From contig CP136067.1 of assembly GCA_032622095.1 (NCBI GenBank), forward strand, positions 59,315,899 to 59,379,898: a stretch of DNA of 64,000 bases, written 5' to 3'. Origin of the DNA: Siphonodentalium dalli (Eukaryota > Mollusca > Scaphopoda > Gadilida > Siphonodentaliidae). Below are positions 47,101 through 57,084 of the stretch, piece after piece; within the stretch, counting starts at the first letter, position 1; the number at the start of each line of letters is the position of its first letter. The position numbers and the translations under genes are program-made. The notes under the pieces are model-generated. The model searched no databases. It was not told where the DNA came from and was given only the letters and a program-made list of their open reading frames with translations.

Positions 47101-48902
47101 CTCGTATGTTATTTTATTGATGATGGTTGTTTTACAGACTCATATGGTATTTATTTATGATGGTTGTTTTACAGACTCTTGTGTTATTTATTGATGATGG
47201 TTGTTTTACAGACTCGTATGTTATTTATTGATGATGGTTGTTTTACAGACTCGTATGGTATTTATTGATGATGGTTGTTTTACAGACTCGTATGTTATTT
47301 ATTGATGATTGTTGTTTTACAGACTCGTATGTTATTTTATTGATGATGGTTGTTTTACAGACTCGTATGTTATTTATTGATGATGGTTGTTTTACAGACT
47401 CGTATGTTATTTATTGATGATGGTTGTTTTACAGACTCGTATGTTATTTGTTGATGATGGTTGTTTTACAGACTCGTATGTTATTTATTGATGATGGTTG
47501 TTTTACAGACTCGTATGTTATGTATTGATGATGGTTGTTTTACAGACTCGTATGTTATTTATTGATGATGGTTGTTTTACAGACTCATATGTTATTTTAT
47601 TGATGATGGTTGTTTTACAGACTCGTATGGTATTTTATTGATGATGGTTGTTTTACAGACTCGTATGTTATTTATTGATGATGGTTGTTTTACAGACTCG
47701 TATGTTATTTATTGATGATGGTTGTTTTACAGACTCGTATGTTATTTATTGATGATGTTTGTTTTACAGACTCGTATGTTATTTATTGATGATGGCTGTT
47801 TTACAGACTCGTATGTTATTTATTGATGATTGTTGTTTTACAGACTCGTATGTTATTTATTGATGATGGTTGTTTTACAGACTCTTGTGTTATTTATTGA
47901 TGATGGTTGTTTTACAGACTCGTATGTTATTTATTGATGATGGTTGTTTTACAGACTCGTATGTTATTTATTGATGATGGTTGTTTTACAGACTCGTATG
48001 TTATTTTATTGATGATGGTTGTTTTACAGACTCTTGTGTTATTTATTGATGATGGTTGTTTTACAGACTCTTGTGTTATTTATTGATGATGGTTGTTTTA
48101 CAGACTCGTATGTTATTTATTGATGATGGTTGTTTTACAGACTCGTATGTTATTTATTGATGATGGTTGTTTTACAGACTCGTATGTTATTTATTGATGA
48201 TGTTTGTTTTACAGACTCGTATGTTATTTATTGATGATGGTTGTTTTACAGACTCGTATGTTATTTATTGATGATGGTTGTTTTACAGACTCGTATGTTA
48301 TTTATTGCTGATGGTTGTTTTACAGACTCATATGTTATTTTATTGATGATGGTTGTTTTACAGACTCGTATGGTATTTATTGATGATGGTTGTTTTACAG
48401 ACTCGTATGTTATTTATTGATGATGGTTGTTTTACAGACTCATATGTTATTTTATTGATGATGGTTGTTTTACAGACTCGTATGGTATTTATTGATGATG
48501 GTTGTTTTACAGACTCGTATGTTATTTTATTGATGATGGTTGTTTTACAGACTCGTATGTTATTTATTGATGATTGTTGTTTTACAGACTCGTATGTTAT
48601 TTATTGATGATGGTTGTTTTACAGACTCGTATGTTATTTATTGATGATGGTTGTTTTACAGACTCGTATGTTATTTATTGATGATGGTTGTTTTATAGAC
48701 TCGTATGTTATTTTATTGATGATGGTTGTTTTACAGACTCGTATGTTATTTTATTGATGTTGGTTGTTTTACAGACTCATATGTTATTTTATTGATGATG
48801 GTTGTTTTACAGATTCATATGTTATTTTATTGATGATGGTTGTTTTACAGACTCGTATGGTATTTATTGATGATGGTTGTTTTACAGATTCGTATGTTAT
48901 TT
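41144..48902. repeat. 37/38-bp satellite array, ~208 units
   Basis: Uninterrupted tandem array. The unit contains GATGATGGTTGTTTTACAG, then ACTCGTATGTTATTT; length is 37 bp, or 38 bp where TTATTTATT becomes TTATTTTATT. Occasional diagnostic variants are TTGATTTACAG, ACAGAATCG, GATGATATTG (unit 2 bp shorter), ATTTCATTG, CTCTTGTG and ACCCG. Mixed 37+38 pairs give 75 bp, so several 70-109-codon frames arise by arithmetic; none is a gene. The array ends in a MITE family-A right terminus fragment (48917-48939). Confidence 0.97.
41452..45000. repeat. Higher-order repeat block within the satellite
   Basis: Rare monomer variants recur in the same order at a fixed spacing. GATGATATTG: 42118, 43275 and 44582. 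ACAGAATCG-type: 41798, 42955 and 44262. ATTTCATTG-type: 42261, 43418 and 44725. GGTTGATTT: 41452, 42684 and 43841. Spacings are 1157, 1307 (=1157+150) and 1232 (=1157+75), meaning a unit of about 31 monomers with gains of two or four monomers. Beyond about 45 kb different variants (ACCCG, ATTTGTTGATG, ACTCATATGG) dominate. Confidence 0.9.
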
Positions 48903-48991
48903 CGCATGAACCCACTTCGAATGCATTGAGTACCTTTAAGAAAACGGTGGGATTGACGTGTGCATTTTATAAATAATGTCTCGTCCATATC

Positions 48992-49372
48992 TTAAAGCTG
49001 CATAATCCGAATATATTAGATTATTTGTCGAGGAACCCACCCATCAAAGCTCAGAGTGATCAGATATCGATTTTTTAAATCTATTTTTTTGGCGGCGTGG
49101 CAAAAAGTCGACGAGAAGACGGCCACGGACAAAATTGCGTATGAAGATGGATAACTCTAAAATCAAGTGACTTTGTGATTTAGATATTTGACAAGCCCGC
49201 CATATTTTATTGACCAAAATGTTGATAAATAACAGGTTTTGGGCAATACTATAGTTGACCGTGGTTAGCATTATTTTTGGATAATTATCCTTCATTAAAA
49301 AAAAAATGTTGATGTTGCTGTTGTTGGAATGTGATGAAATGAGGACCGTTGAATCGTATTGAGTACCTTTAA
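48992..49372 (+). mobile_element. TTAA-type MITE, family A, near-full copy
   Basis: TTAA-AGCTGCATAATCCGAA (diverged left end) to GATTGAGTACCT-type right end CGTATTGAGTACCTTTAA. The body matches the copy at 12403-12849. A separate right-end fragment (ATTGAGTACCTTTAA) lies at 48925-48939 between this copy and the satellite. Confidence 0.78.
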
Positions 49373-50324
49373 TCGTCCTCTACATAAGACGAATTATCTG
49401 CAAAATGGCCAGACATATTGCCCACGGTTGTAAGGCGACATTGCATATTGACCTAGTGCGTCGCGCAACTTACCAACTGAGCCACAATGGACGGATTTGA
49501 AGTAAATGAGCATTCATAATATACCACGGAGTTTAAACATTGATTTAACCACCATCGCGTATTTAAGTAACTCTTGCATAAAATCCAATTACTCACTAGA
49601 GTTAGTGTCATTGCATTACATGTATATAGGCATTAGGGAAGATCGAACTAATTTACACACACTATGTAGTATCCGTTACATTGGAAGTCGGTCTATCGCC
49701 GGTTTGTGATGGTTCTTGACTGATTTTTTACGGTTCCTTATGAACCATTTTCGCGAGTTTTTAACAGTTAAAACGCCTTTTTTGAGTCATCTAGGTGATA
49801 TTTCGATTATCTTTTCCATTCCCCTCACAATATATGGTCCAAAATAACGTAAAAATAATGAAAATCACACGATGCGAGTCATAACAACGACGAAAACCGC
49901 GAACTTAAATTGCTCGGTCGGTTCTCTCTCGATCGAGTCGGTTACCTCCCAATGTAAGCGGTTCTATACGGGAAATACGATGGCTATTATTTGGAAGGAT
50001 AAGTGAAAATAAACAAGCAAAGACAACGAAATATGCATTAAGTTGCTTTTATACCACTTATGATCAACGTCGGTGAGTTACACTGCCTTCCTATACATAA
50101 TTATATGTCAACAGTAGGAAGAGAATCTGACGCAAAGCATATGCACTTGGCCATGAATGGTCAATATGAACTGTGGACACTGATCCCCCCCCCCCAACAA
50201 CCCAATCATAATGGTCGACTGATTCAAAATACCAAATCCAAAATACAGGCAATAATATTCGCTTTTAAGTTTTTTCCGATATGGAAATAGGTCTATTGAT
50301 GAACAGTAGAACTACATTTATACG
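49373..50324. other. Non-coding stretch with a possible tRNA-like relic
   Basis: On the minus strand at about 49418-49492 the sequence TGGCTCAGTTGGTAAG matches a Pol III A box, but no good B box follows, so it may be a SINE head relic. GGTTCTTGACTGATTTTTTA near 49711 occurs inverted near 56010. Nothing else recognised. Confidence 0.35.
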
Positions 50325-50393
50325 AGAAGTATAATTATGTCACATTTATACGAGAAGTATAATTATATCACGAGAAGTATAATTATATCACAG
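50325..50393. repeat. Short tandem repeat, 27-28 bp, ~2.5 units
   Basis: ATACGAGAAGTATAATTAT occurs two and a half times; each unit carries the inner palindrome-like TATACGAGAAGTATA. Confidence 0.8.
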
Positions 50394-50590
50394 AAAGACG
50401 CATTGGAGTCATGAAAAATACAACTTAGAACCGGATGTTTACTTGGGTTCCAAACAAAAACATCCATTTGCGCGGAATGGAACAGAAAAGAGCGATCCGC
50501 GATAGTCTAATCTTGATATGGTAGAAATAAAGAGCGCTTGTTTCACTTCGGTGCGAAAAATTGTAAACAGCAGGAAAAGTGCTCTGATCA
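50393..50590. repeat. Dispersed repeat family C, copy 2
   Basis: Same ordered blocks as 35183-35385 (AAAGACGCATTG, AATACAACT, GGAACAGAAAAGAGCG, TTGATATGGTAG, AATAAAGAGCG). Confidence 0.7.
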
Positions 50591-50624
50591 TGGTAAATAT
50601 TGCTCAAAGCACATGAGATCGGAA

Positions 50625-51030
50625 TATCTATGTATATATAATAGTAGGACATGTCTTTCTGTCTGTCTGGCTGTCCATCTGTCTGTCAGGATTTGTCTCA
50701 CATGCTGCTGGTCCGATTTCAACCAAATTAGGTGTGGTGACTCGGGCTACCCTGGCGGAGGTTATAATGGCGTTAGTTTTTCAAAAATTTGGAGTTAAAT
50801 TTTTTAAAATAAATAAATTATCAACAACAAAAATAAAACAATTTGTTTTTAAATAAGCTCATTATGAGCTTATTTTTCAGAATCTAACCCTAACCCTAGC
50901 CCTAACCCTAACCCTAACTAATAAGTCCGATATTAACCTATTCGCAGGAGGATATTTTGCAGCAGATATGTACGCCCTTTGTTAACACCACCGGTGTATG
51001 CTGTCCTTGAGATTCTATATATCTGTGGGC
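50625..51030 (+). mobile_element. Helitron-like non-autonomous segment (5' part)
   Basis: Begins near TCTATGTATATATAATAG, followed by CTGTCTGTCTGGCTGTCCAT and CCGATTTCAACCAAATTAGG, a leader style common to non-autonomous Helitron-type repeats of invertebrates. It shares internal blocks with 11955-12260. A telomere-like repeat lies inside (50884-50920). No clear 3' hairpin plus CTAG was found, so the right border is approximate. Confidence 0.45.
50884..50920. repeat. Interstitial telomere-type repeat (CCCTAA)n
   Basis: About six units of CCCTAA with one CCCTAG variant, flanked by AATCTAAC and CTAATAAG. Its short length and unique flanks on both sides make this interstitial, not a chromosome end. 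Confidence 0.9.
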
Positions 51031-51360
51031 GCTGACATCAACAGTGGGTGTTTTATTTATAGAATAGGAAATTCCGGTTTATTTAAAAGTCGAACTACGC
51101 GACCAGGAGGCCGAGTCCGGTAAAAGGTGTAGTTGGGAATTTCAATTTCGTTTATTGTCCTTTACATTATTATGTCAATAATGTTGATTTTTGGTTTGTG
51201 ACAAGCTATGTCAATTACCATTAAAATTATTTAAAAGATAATTCAAGTTTGTAAGTCTAATATTTCAACTTTTATAGATATTTTTCGCATGCAGCTCACT
51301 GATAGTTGTTGCTCGAAACGGCCGAGTCGGCCGCCGGTTCGTTGATTAGGTGCTGGTTGT

Positions 51361-51838
51361 TATTGTTATTTTAACGGAATTCTGAGTTGGTCATTCGCGC
51401 AACCAATATATTTTATATTCTATAATTAAAATCTTGGGTATATAATATATGATCTTGTTTATGGATATTGTAGGAAGGCAAATTGAGCTAAAGTGATGGG
51501 ATATATCACAGGACAACACATTTCGCGTTTTCGTGGGGTGTGTATTCGCTGGATGTCTTAAAGTTGCAGTATGTAACATTATGACCGCGTTAATTGCTTT
51601 CGACGTTTAGGTATGAACAATGGCTGTGTCATGCACTCTTGGCGGGAACACAATACCTCCGATTTTTGATCCGCATTTAGAAGTTTTCTGGTGTGGTGAA
51701 TGAGAAACCTGCAGTAATAAGCTGTAGTTTTTTGTAATAATTTGAAGGATTAGTTGTTTTAACGGAATTCTGAATTCATGAAACCAATATATTTTATATT
51801 ATAATTTATATTTATGGCTAATAATATGATCTTGGTGG
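51361..51838. repeat. Direct repeat pair, ~85-100 bp
   Basis: TTTTAACGGAATTCTGA, ACCAATATATTTTATATT and ATATGATCTTG occur in order at 51370-51455 and again at 51757-51830. Non-coding. A further block at 51915-51990 (ATAAGTCCACTATGGGCTTA) echoes 50850-50960. Confidence 0.65.
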
Positions 51839-52037
51839 TGTTACCATTTCTGACTATGGTTTTCTTGTATAATATGTGTTTTCATTGAGACCCGCGCCAT
51901 CCAACGGAATAACGTGTATAAGTCCACTATGGGCTTATTCCAGAATCAAATAAGTCCATTATGAACCAATGCAATATTTAGGTCCAATATGAAAATATTT
52001 TCACGAGGATATATTGAAGTAGCATAATAAATAAATA

Positions 52038-52722
52038 TATATAGATATCTAATATATATTTTGGGACTTCTGTCTGTTTGTCTGTTAGCTATGTCCTGAA
52101 AAACGGCTGGACCGATTGAGCACAAACTTCCAATCTAAGGTTAAAAATCCACGGGCAGTGTTTACCGCCGTTTTGGAGAAGCTCCGAGCACCCCTTCTCC
52201 ACCTCCAGTCACCATAATGACCGTCCTTGGCACTGTGGGGTTAATAGCGTTGATAGTTAAAGAGCGTTCGTATCCGCATTGTCGTTGATAAAGAGCGTAT
52301 GCGTGTAGTGTGATTCTTATGTCTGGGGCCAGACGTGAGTGTGTCTGTATCCAGACATGAGCGTGTTGTGTGATTCTTATGTCTGTCTTCGTACTTAGGG
52401 GTTCCAAGGAACGGGGGAGATTTTCATCGGGAAAGTTTTTCCGCCCGAGGTGATCTTCACCTTGAAACGGGTACCCACAAACGTACCTCTTTTAGGGACG
52501 GGTACCATCACGGGACGGGAACCATCATTTCTCTTGATTAAAAGGGCAGAATTAACTCAAATTAAATAAAAAAATTAACGGATTTCGACGAAATTTGATA
52601 CCTAGGGATACTTTTGTCGGGGGAGTGTTTTGGACGGGTCAAATCGTTACCCCGATCTGACCATGACCTTCAAAATGGTCAATTCAAGGTCAAAGCCCGG
52701 ACGAAGTCGGGTCACCTGCTAG
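52038..52722 (+). mobile_element. Non-autonomous Helitron
   Basis: The 3' end is diagnostic: a GC hairpin (CCCGG-ACGAAGT-CGGG region, 52696-52711), then TCACCTG and terminal CTAG at 52719-52722, followed by T, as for insertion between A and T. The 5' end is placed near TCTAATATATATTTTGGGAC (about 52046), followed by CTGTCTGTTTGTCTG and a GGACCGATTGAGCAC leader. No Rep/helicase ORF; length about 0.7 kb. The 5' border could be off by tens of bases. Confidence 0.7.
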
Positions 52723-53285
52723 TATTATATAAAAGTGGGATACGTATGTTATTTGCGCGAAGCGCACACATGGACTGCAGGCCATACCGCCCTCCAACGC
52801 TGAATAAAGGCCCCCGAATGGAGCCTGTTTCAGCTAGTATATCAATATTTCGTGTATTTTGCAGCCAATCATATACATCCTTCAAAATTACGTAGACAAA
52901 ATTTGGAAGCTCGAGTGAGTTTTGGTCCGTTTAAAATGAACAGCATATCATGACAGTAGTTGTCTAATTTCATTAGGTCAACTATATGTGCACATGATTA
53001 TATATATGATCCTATACCTCACATGAGTTTCAATATGTTGTTTCTGCCACTCGAAGTGAAGGTGATGTCACTTAATCTTCTATATTATACTAGATAGCTA
53101 TGCTCTTATCTCTTAATATACATGTTGGGTTTTATATAGATAACATACCCTATACAGTCATTATATATCCGGTTTAAAACGTTTGATACACAAAACTATA
53201 TTCGGACCAAAGTGCAGAAATCGTTCGAATAAATATACTGTAAAGAACCGTCGTGCTCCAAATTATAAACACAAATCGGCATATT
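52723..53285. other. Non-coding stretch
   Basis: Nothing recognised. Confidence 0.45.
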
Positions 53286-53288
53286 TCC

Positions 53289-53790
53289 TCAGCTATTTTA
53301 CAGACATGGCTATTCAACGTTAGATAACATATTTGCGATACACTTATTGGCCAAAATGACAGGAATGCTGAAAACAAGACTTTATTGCGCATTCATAGAT
53401 TTCGAAAAAGCGTTCGATAAAGTTTGGAGAAAAGGCCTTTGGCATAAATTGATAAAATCTAGAATAACTGGAAAAACTCTCAGAGTAATAACTAATCTGT
53501 ATAATGATATCAAGTCGTGCGTGCAACACCTAGGTGCTAAATCCCAATATTTTGAGTGCCTCTCAGGGGTTAGACAGGGCGAACACCTCTCACCCCTTCT
53601 TTTTTCCATCTACCATAATGACCTGGACACTTTTCTCGCCGAACAAGGCACGAAAGGTCTTAGTACCATCTCAGATGAAATTGCCGCGAAATTGCACATA
53701 TATGTTCAATTATTTGTCCTTCTATACGCAGACGACACAGTAGTTATGGCAGACAAACGCAGACAAAACAAAAATTGTAATGTTCTCTAA
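53289..53790 (+). pseudogene. LINE reverse-transcriptase palm
   Basis: In frame from about 53290: HGYSTLDNIFAIHLLAK, FIDFEKAFDKVW (motif A), GVRQGEHLSPLLFSIYHNDL (motif B) and LLYADDTVVMAD (motif C, canonical YADD). It then runs out of frame after ADKRRQ. About two dozen residues that normally follow YADD are missing. The junction carries the direct repeat GCAGACAAA on both sides, which suggests a microhomology deletion. Catalytic aspartates are present, but the protein is broken. Confidence 0.93.
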
Positions 53791-54842
53791 ACACGGTTTA
53801 CCAAAAAATGCACAATTTAAACTCGATGGAAGTGGTTAAAAACTTTAATTATCTCGGAATTATTCTCTCGAAGACGGGAAAATTAGGAGAAGCCAAGAAA
53901 AATTTGGCTTCTAAAGGCATGAAAGCAATGTACTCTGTTATATCGAAAGCCCGTAAACACTGCTTGAGTATAAAAAACCAATTCGAATTATTTGATGCAC
54001 AAGTAGTGCCAGTACTCCTCTATGGGTGTGAGGTGTGGGGCCATGAAAATTGTGCTATTATTGAGAATGTTCACCGACAATTTATGAAGCACTTATTGCG
54101 AGTAAAACCTTCGACGGCTGACTACATGGTTTATGCAGAAACTGGCCGAATGCCATTAGAAATTTTAATTAAAACACGAATGATTAAATATTGGTGTAGA
54201 GTAGTTAACATGGATGAAAAGCGATATTCTAAAGTACTATATCAGTTATCACGCACGTTATCAGACGATTCAAATCACATCAGTTGGCTGAGCATGAGTT
54301 CCATTCGTCGCACCTTAGAGTCATGCTCCCAAGCTCATATATTTGATAGCGACATTGCGACAAATGTAGACCAACTTATCGAGTACGTGAAATGTAGTCT
54401 GATTAGCCAATTCAGATCGAACTGGGAAGCAGATCTGCAAAAATTTAGCCGGGGAAAAATATATCAGATATTCAAACATGATATCTCATATGAAAGCTAT
54501 CTGGACACTCCAAATGAATTTAATAGAACGATATTATGTAAATTTAGAACATCAAATCACCATTTGCCAGTGGAAACCGGTCGCTGGAATGGTACAGATC
54601 TAAGGGAACGAACATGCCCGCTATGTAGATATAACAGACTAGGAGACGAATTCCATTACCTATTTGAATGTGAAGCGCTTGAGCGCGAGAGAAAATGTCA
54701 TATATCAAAAGAATACCTGAATAGACCAAACATTACAACAATGGATGAACTTCTCAATGTACAAAACCCATGCCAAATACGGCGTCTATGCAAATTTATA
54801 CATACCATTTTTAAGAGGTTCGACGAAAATCCGCCTGGTTGA
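53791..54842 (+). pseudogene. LINE ORF2 C-terminal half (thumb, knuckle), long intact frame
   Basis: A 344-codon frame reading MEVVKNFNYLGIILSKTGK (thumb), VVPVLLYGCEVWG, AETGRMPLEI and then CPLC...HYLFEC (CX2CX9HX4C zinc knuckle), with a stop at 54840. Just upstream the other frame supplies DKTKIVMFSK, so a frameshift near 53828 separates the two. The long open frame suggests recent insertion. Expected role: RNA and target binding during reverse transcription (family knowledge). Confidence 0.9.
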
Positions 54843-55045
54843 CATATACGATCTGAACTATTTAGTTATTGATACGTATTAAACATTTCGAACGAGTACA
54901 TATAATATTCTAATCGTAACTACATGATCTCCAATGCCGCCATACATTTGTACATATTGTATATATATATACTTGTTACCATTTTTTGTATATAATTTAT
55001 GTTAATATCCATACGCATCTGTCATGTGTCATGAGAATAAATCAT

Positions 55046-55944
55046 TGGAAACAGAAGAATAACACAGGTTTACAATTTCGTCTTCAGAATGCGTTTCACA
55101 GTCGATGCGCCACCGAAAAGAAAGGAAATGCGTTTACATGCATTGGGAAAGTTTAAAGGGACGGGCGACCTTCGTTGTAGGTGATAATTTAGAAATAACA
55201 TTTATCAAATTATGATAATTTCCTCAAGAATATATTTACAGTATAGCATATATAATGATGATATGGGTGCGATATTATTCACAAACACTCTGCTTGTCAG
55301 AGAAAATGCAGGTCAAGTGTTGTTTAGTTTCTCGAAAAAGTCAGTATATTGCGTAATTTACTTATTTAGATTCGCGCGCATTATACGTCGATTGTAAAAC
55401 CCCTAATTTGGCGCGTCTACATCTTACAACGCACAATATTATAGTAAATTCCTTATTTGGTACGTATGTGACGTAATATGAGAAAATTCTAATTGGATTG
55501 AAAAATATTCATCTCTTTGCAAGAATAATTATATTATGTACACGTTTTCTGTCTGATCATTTCCCAATCATGAAGTAACGTGGATTATCTGGTTTTGAAC
55601 TGACAGCTGGTAGAATGGTTTGATTTGATTGCGATTTTGATGGCGCCAATAATTTGATCTTCGCCTTCCACTGCTCAACGGAACATTTTCATTCGGTAGT
55701 TCCGAGTGTTTGTCTATAAACAATTGGTCTGTAACGTTTTTGATGTTTGTTTACATAACAAAGCGTACAAACGTGACAAAATAACATGCAATGTACGCGA
55801 TATTTATGATTGGTATAAGAACAAAATATGTCTAGTATATAATAGTCTTTTTGTTTATGGCGTTTTTAGGGGATGTGACTATTTTAACAGAATTACCCAC
55901 CGCGATTACCTCCCGTGTCTTTAATGTATTTAAGATATATATAA
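55046..55944. other. Non-coding stretch
   Basis: No gene or element recognised. Confidence 0.45.
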
Positions 55945-56092
55945 TTATACGTGATATTTTCCAGAAAATGATTATTTTTATTCACAAGGAACCGTAACAA
56001 ATCAGTCAAGAACCATACATGATAACTAAAGCGTATTCTGTCGTTATGTCTTGGTGATATGGGGATCGCCTGATCGGAATGAGTACCTTTAA
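55945..56092. mobile_element. MITE family A right-end relic
   Basis: Ends GGAATGAGTACCTTTAA, the family-A right terminus with TTAA at 56089-56092. Upstream AAGGAACCGTAACAAATCAG is the inverted match of about 49710-49745 rather than the usual family body, so this is a diverged or different subfamily. Confidence 0.5.
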
Positions 56093-56298
56093 CTAGTATA
56101 TAATCAACAGAAACCCGACTCGCCACTTCAGAACGGACATCAAAAGCGGAACCGGATTGTATCAATTGAAATCTGTGAAACCAGAATGAATAAGCGAAAT
56201 CACTGAGTCACGGACGTATTGGATTCATCCAGCCCCGTTCCGTGGTTTCAGAGATTGGTCCAGCCCCGGTCCGTGATTTTAGTCCCACGGGTCAAAGT

Positions 56299-56376
56299 TC
56301 TGGAGTAGCATTTCCATATATGGAGCTTTTGAAAATTTATGACTTCCATATAATTATGGAAATGCTATTCTCCAGA
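56299..56376. repeat. Hairpin, ~28-bp arms
   Basis: TCTGGAGTAGCATTTCCATA pairs with TATGGAAATGCTATTCTCCAGA with a small bulge, around an AT-rich loop. Confidence 0.8.
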
Positions 56377-56611
56377 AAAAAATGGGCACTGTCTCAAAAA
56401 CTTAATTTGCTTCTAAAAATAGGCGCGTTGTGTGTTGTATAGTCCCAGACATGTTCAAAGAGCAATGCTCGGCGTGTTTCGGAGGCGTAAATATAACATG
56501 CTACTGTGCCATATCTCCTACATATATATACACAATAGAGACCTTAAAATGTGCATATAGTGTCCTAAGTGCGACGTCGGAATACAGCGGCCATTTGAGC
56601 TTCCTTTTTTG

Positions 56612-56702
56612 GGGTCGCTTCGGTGGCCGTGTGGCATTGAAGTCGGACTTTGAGTCGCAAGGCGCGCTCGCCGTCATCGGCCGGGGTTAGAATCCCACCT
56701 AA
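56612..56702 (+). ncRNA. tRNA-like Pol III segment (SINE head or tRNA pseudogene)
   Basis: An A-box-like TGGCCGTGTGG (56624-56634, one mismatch to TRGCNNAGYGG) and a B-box-like GGTTAGAATCC (56685-56695, one mismatch to GGTTCGANTCC), spaced 61 bases apart. That spacing fits a class II tRNA with a long variable arm (Leu or Ser type). A clean cloverleaf was not established and no acceptor-stem pairing was confirmed, so a SINE head or tRNA pseudogene is more likely than a working tRNA. Confidence 0.5.
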
Positions 56703-57084
56703 TCCCAAAACAATTTGCACTGTCTCAAAAATTAAATTTGCTTCTATGTTGATACAACTTGTTATATGAAAAGATAAACCATCCATTGTAATTTAGATTT
56801 TCAGTTTAAAATTTCTAGCTCTTGTTTAATTTGTGTTAATTCTCAAAAATGTTTATTATTCTTTAAATGTTACTTTAAAGTTGCTTTGTTCTGTGTTAGA
56901 TATATTAGATTATTTGTTAAAAGTATATGACGTATGAAATTTTCAGACCACGATTTATAACATAATAATAAAATGCAAGATCAAAATTAGAATTCAGTTA
57001 TATAAAAAGTTAAATTTATAAGAATAAAATAGCAAAATGAAACCTAAAATATAAAATTATACATAAACAAAAGTAAACTGTATA

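Larger units (their letters stand above)
53286..55045 (+). mobile_element. Non-LTR retrotransposon (LINE), 5'-truncated
   Basis: Starts within the reverse transcriptase, has an internal deletion and frame change at about 53755-53830, and ends after a 3' UTR of about 200 bases in GAGAATAAATCATTGG. No endonuclease remains. The thumb region with LYGCEVWG and the CX2CX9HX4C knuckle is typical of an abundant invertebrate LINE group; the clade was not fixed. Confidence 0.85.

Noticed and set aside
41144-48902. Several 70-109-codon frames (LLMMVVLQT/FIDDGCFTDSY period)
   Set aside because: Arithmetic of 37+38 = 75 bp; frames open and close as monomer lengths vary. Not a gene.
41144-48902. CRISPR-like regular repeats
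   Set aside because: Units are contiguous with no unique spacers, and the context is eukaryotic.
49418-49492. Minus-strand tRNA gene
   Set aside because: A good A-box-like stretch but no convincing B box or stem pairing; kept only as a possible relic.
50884-50920. Chromosome end
   Set aside because: Only about six units, with complex repeat sequence continuing on both sides.
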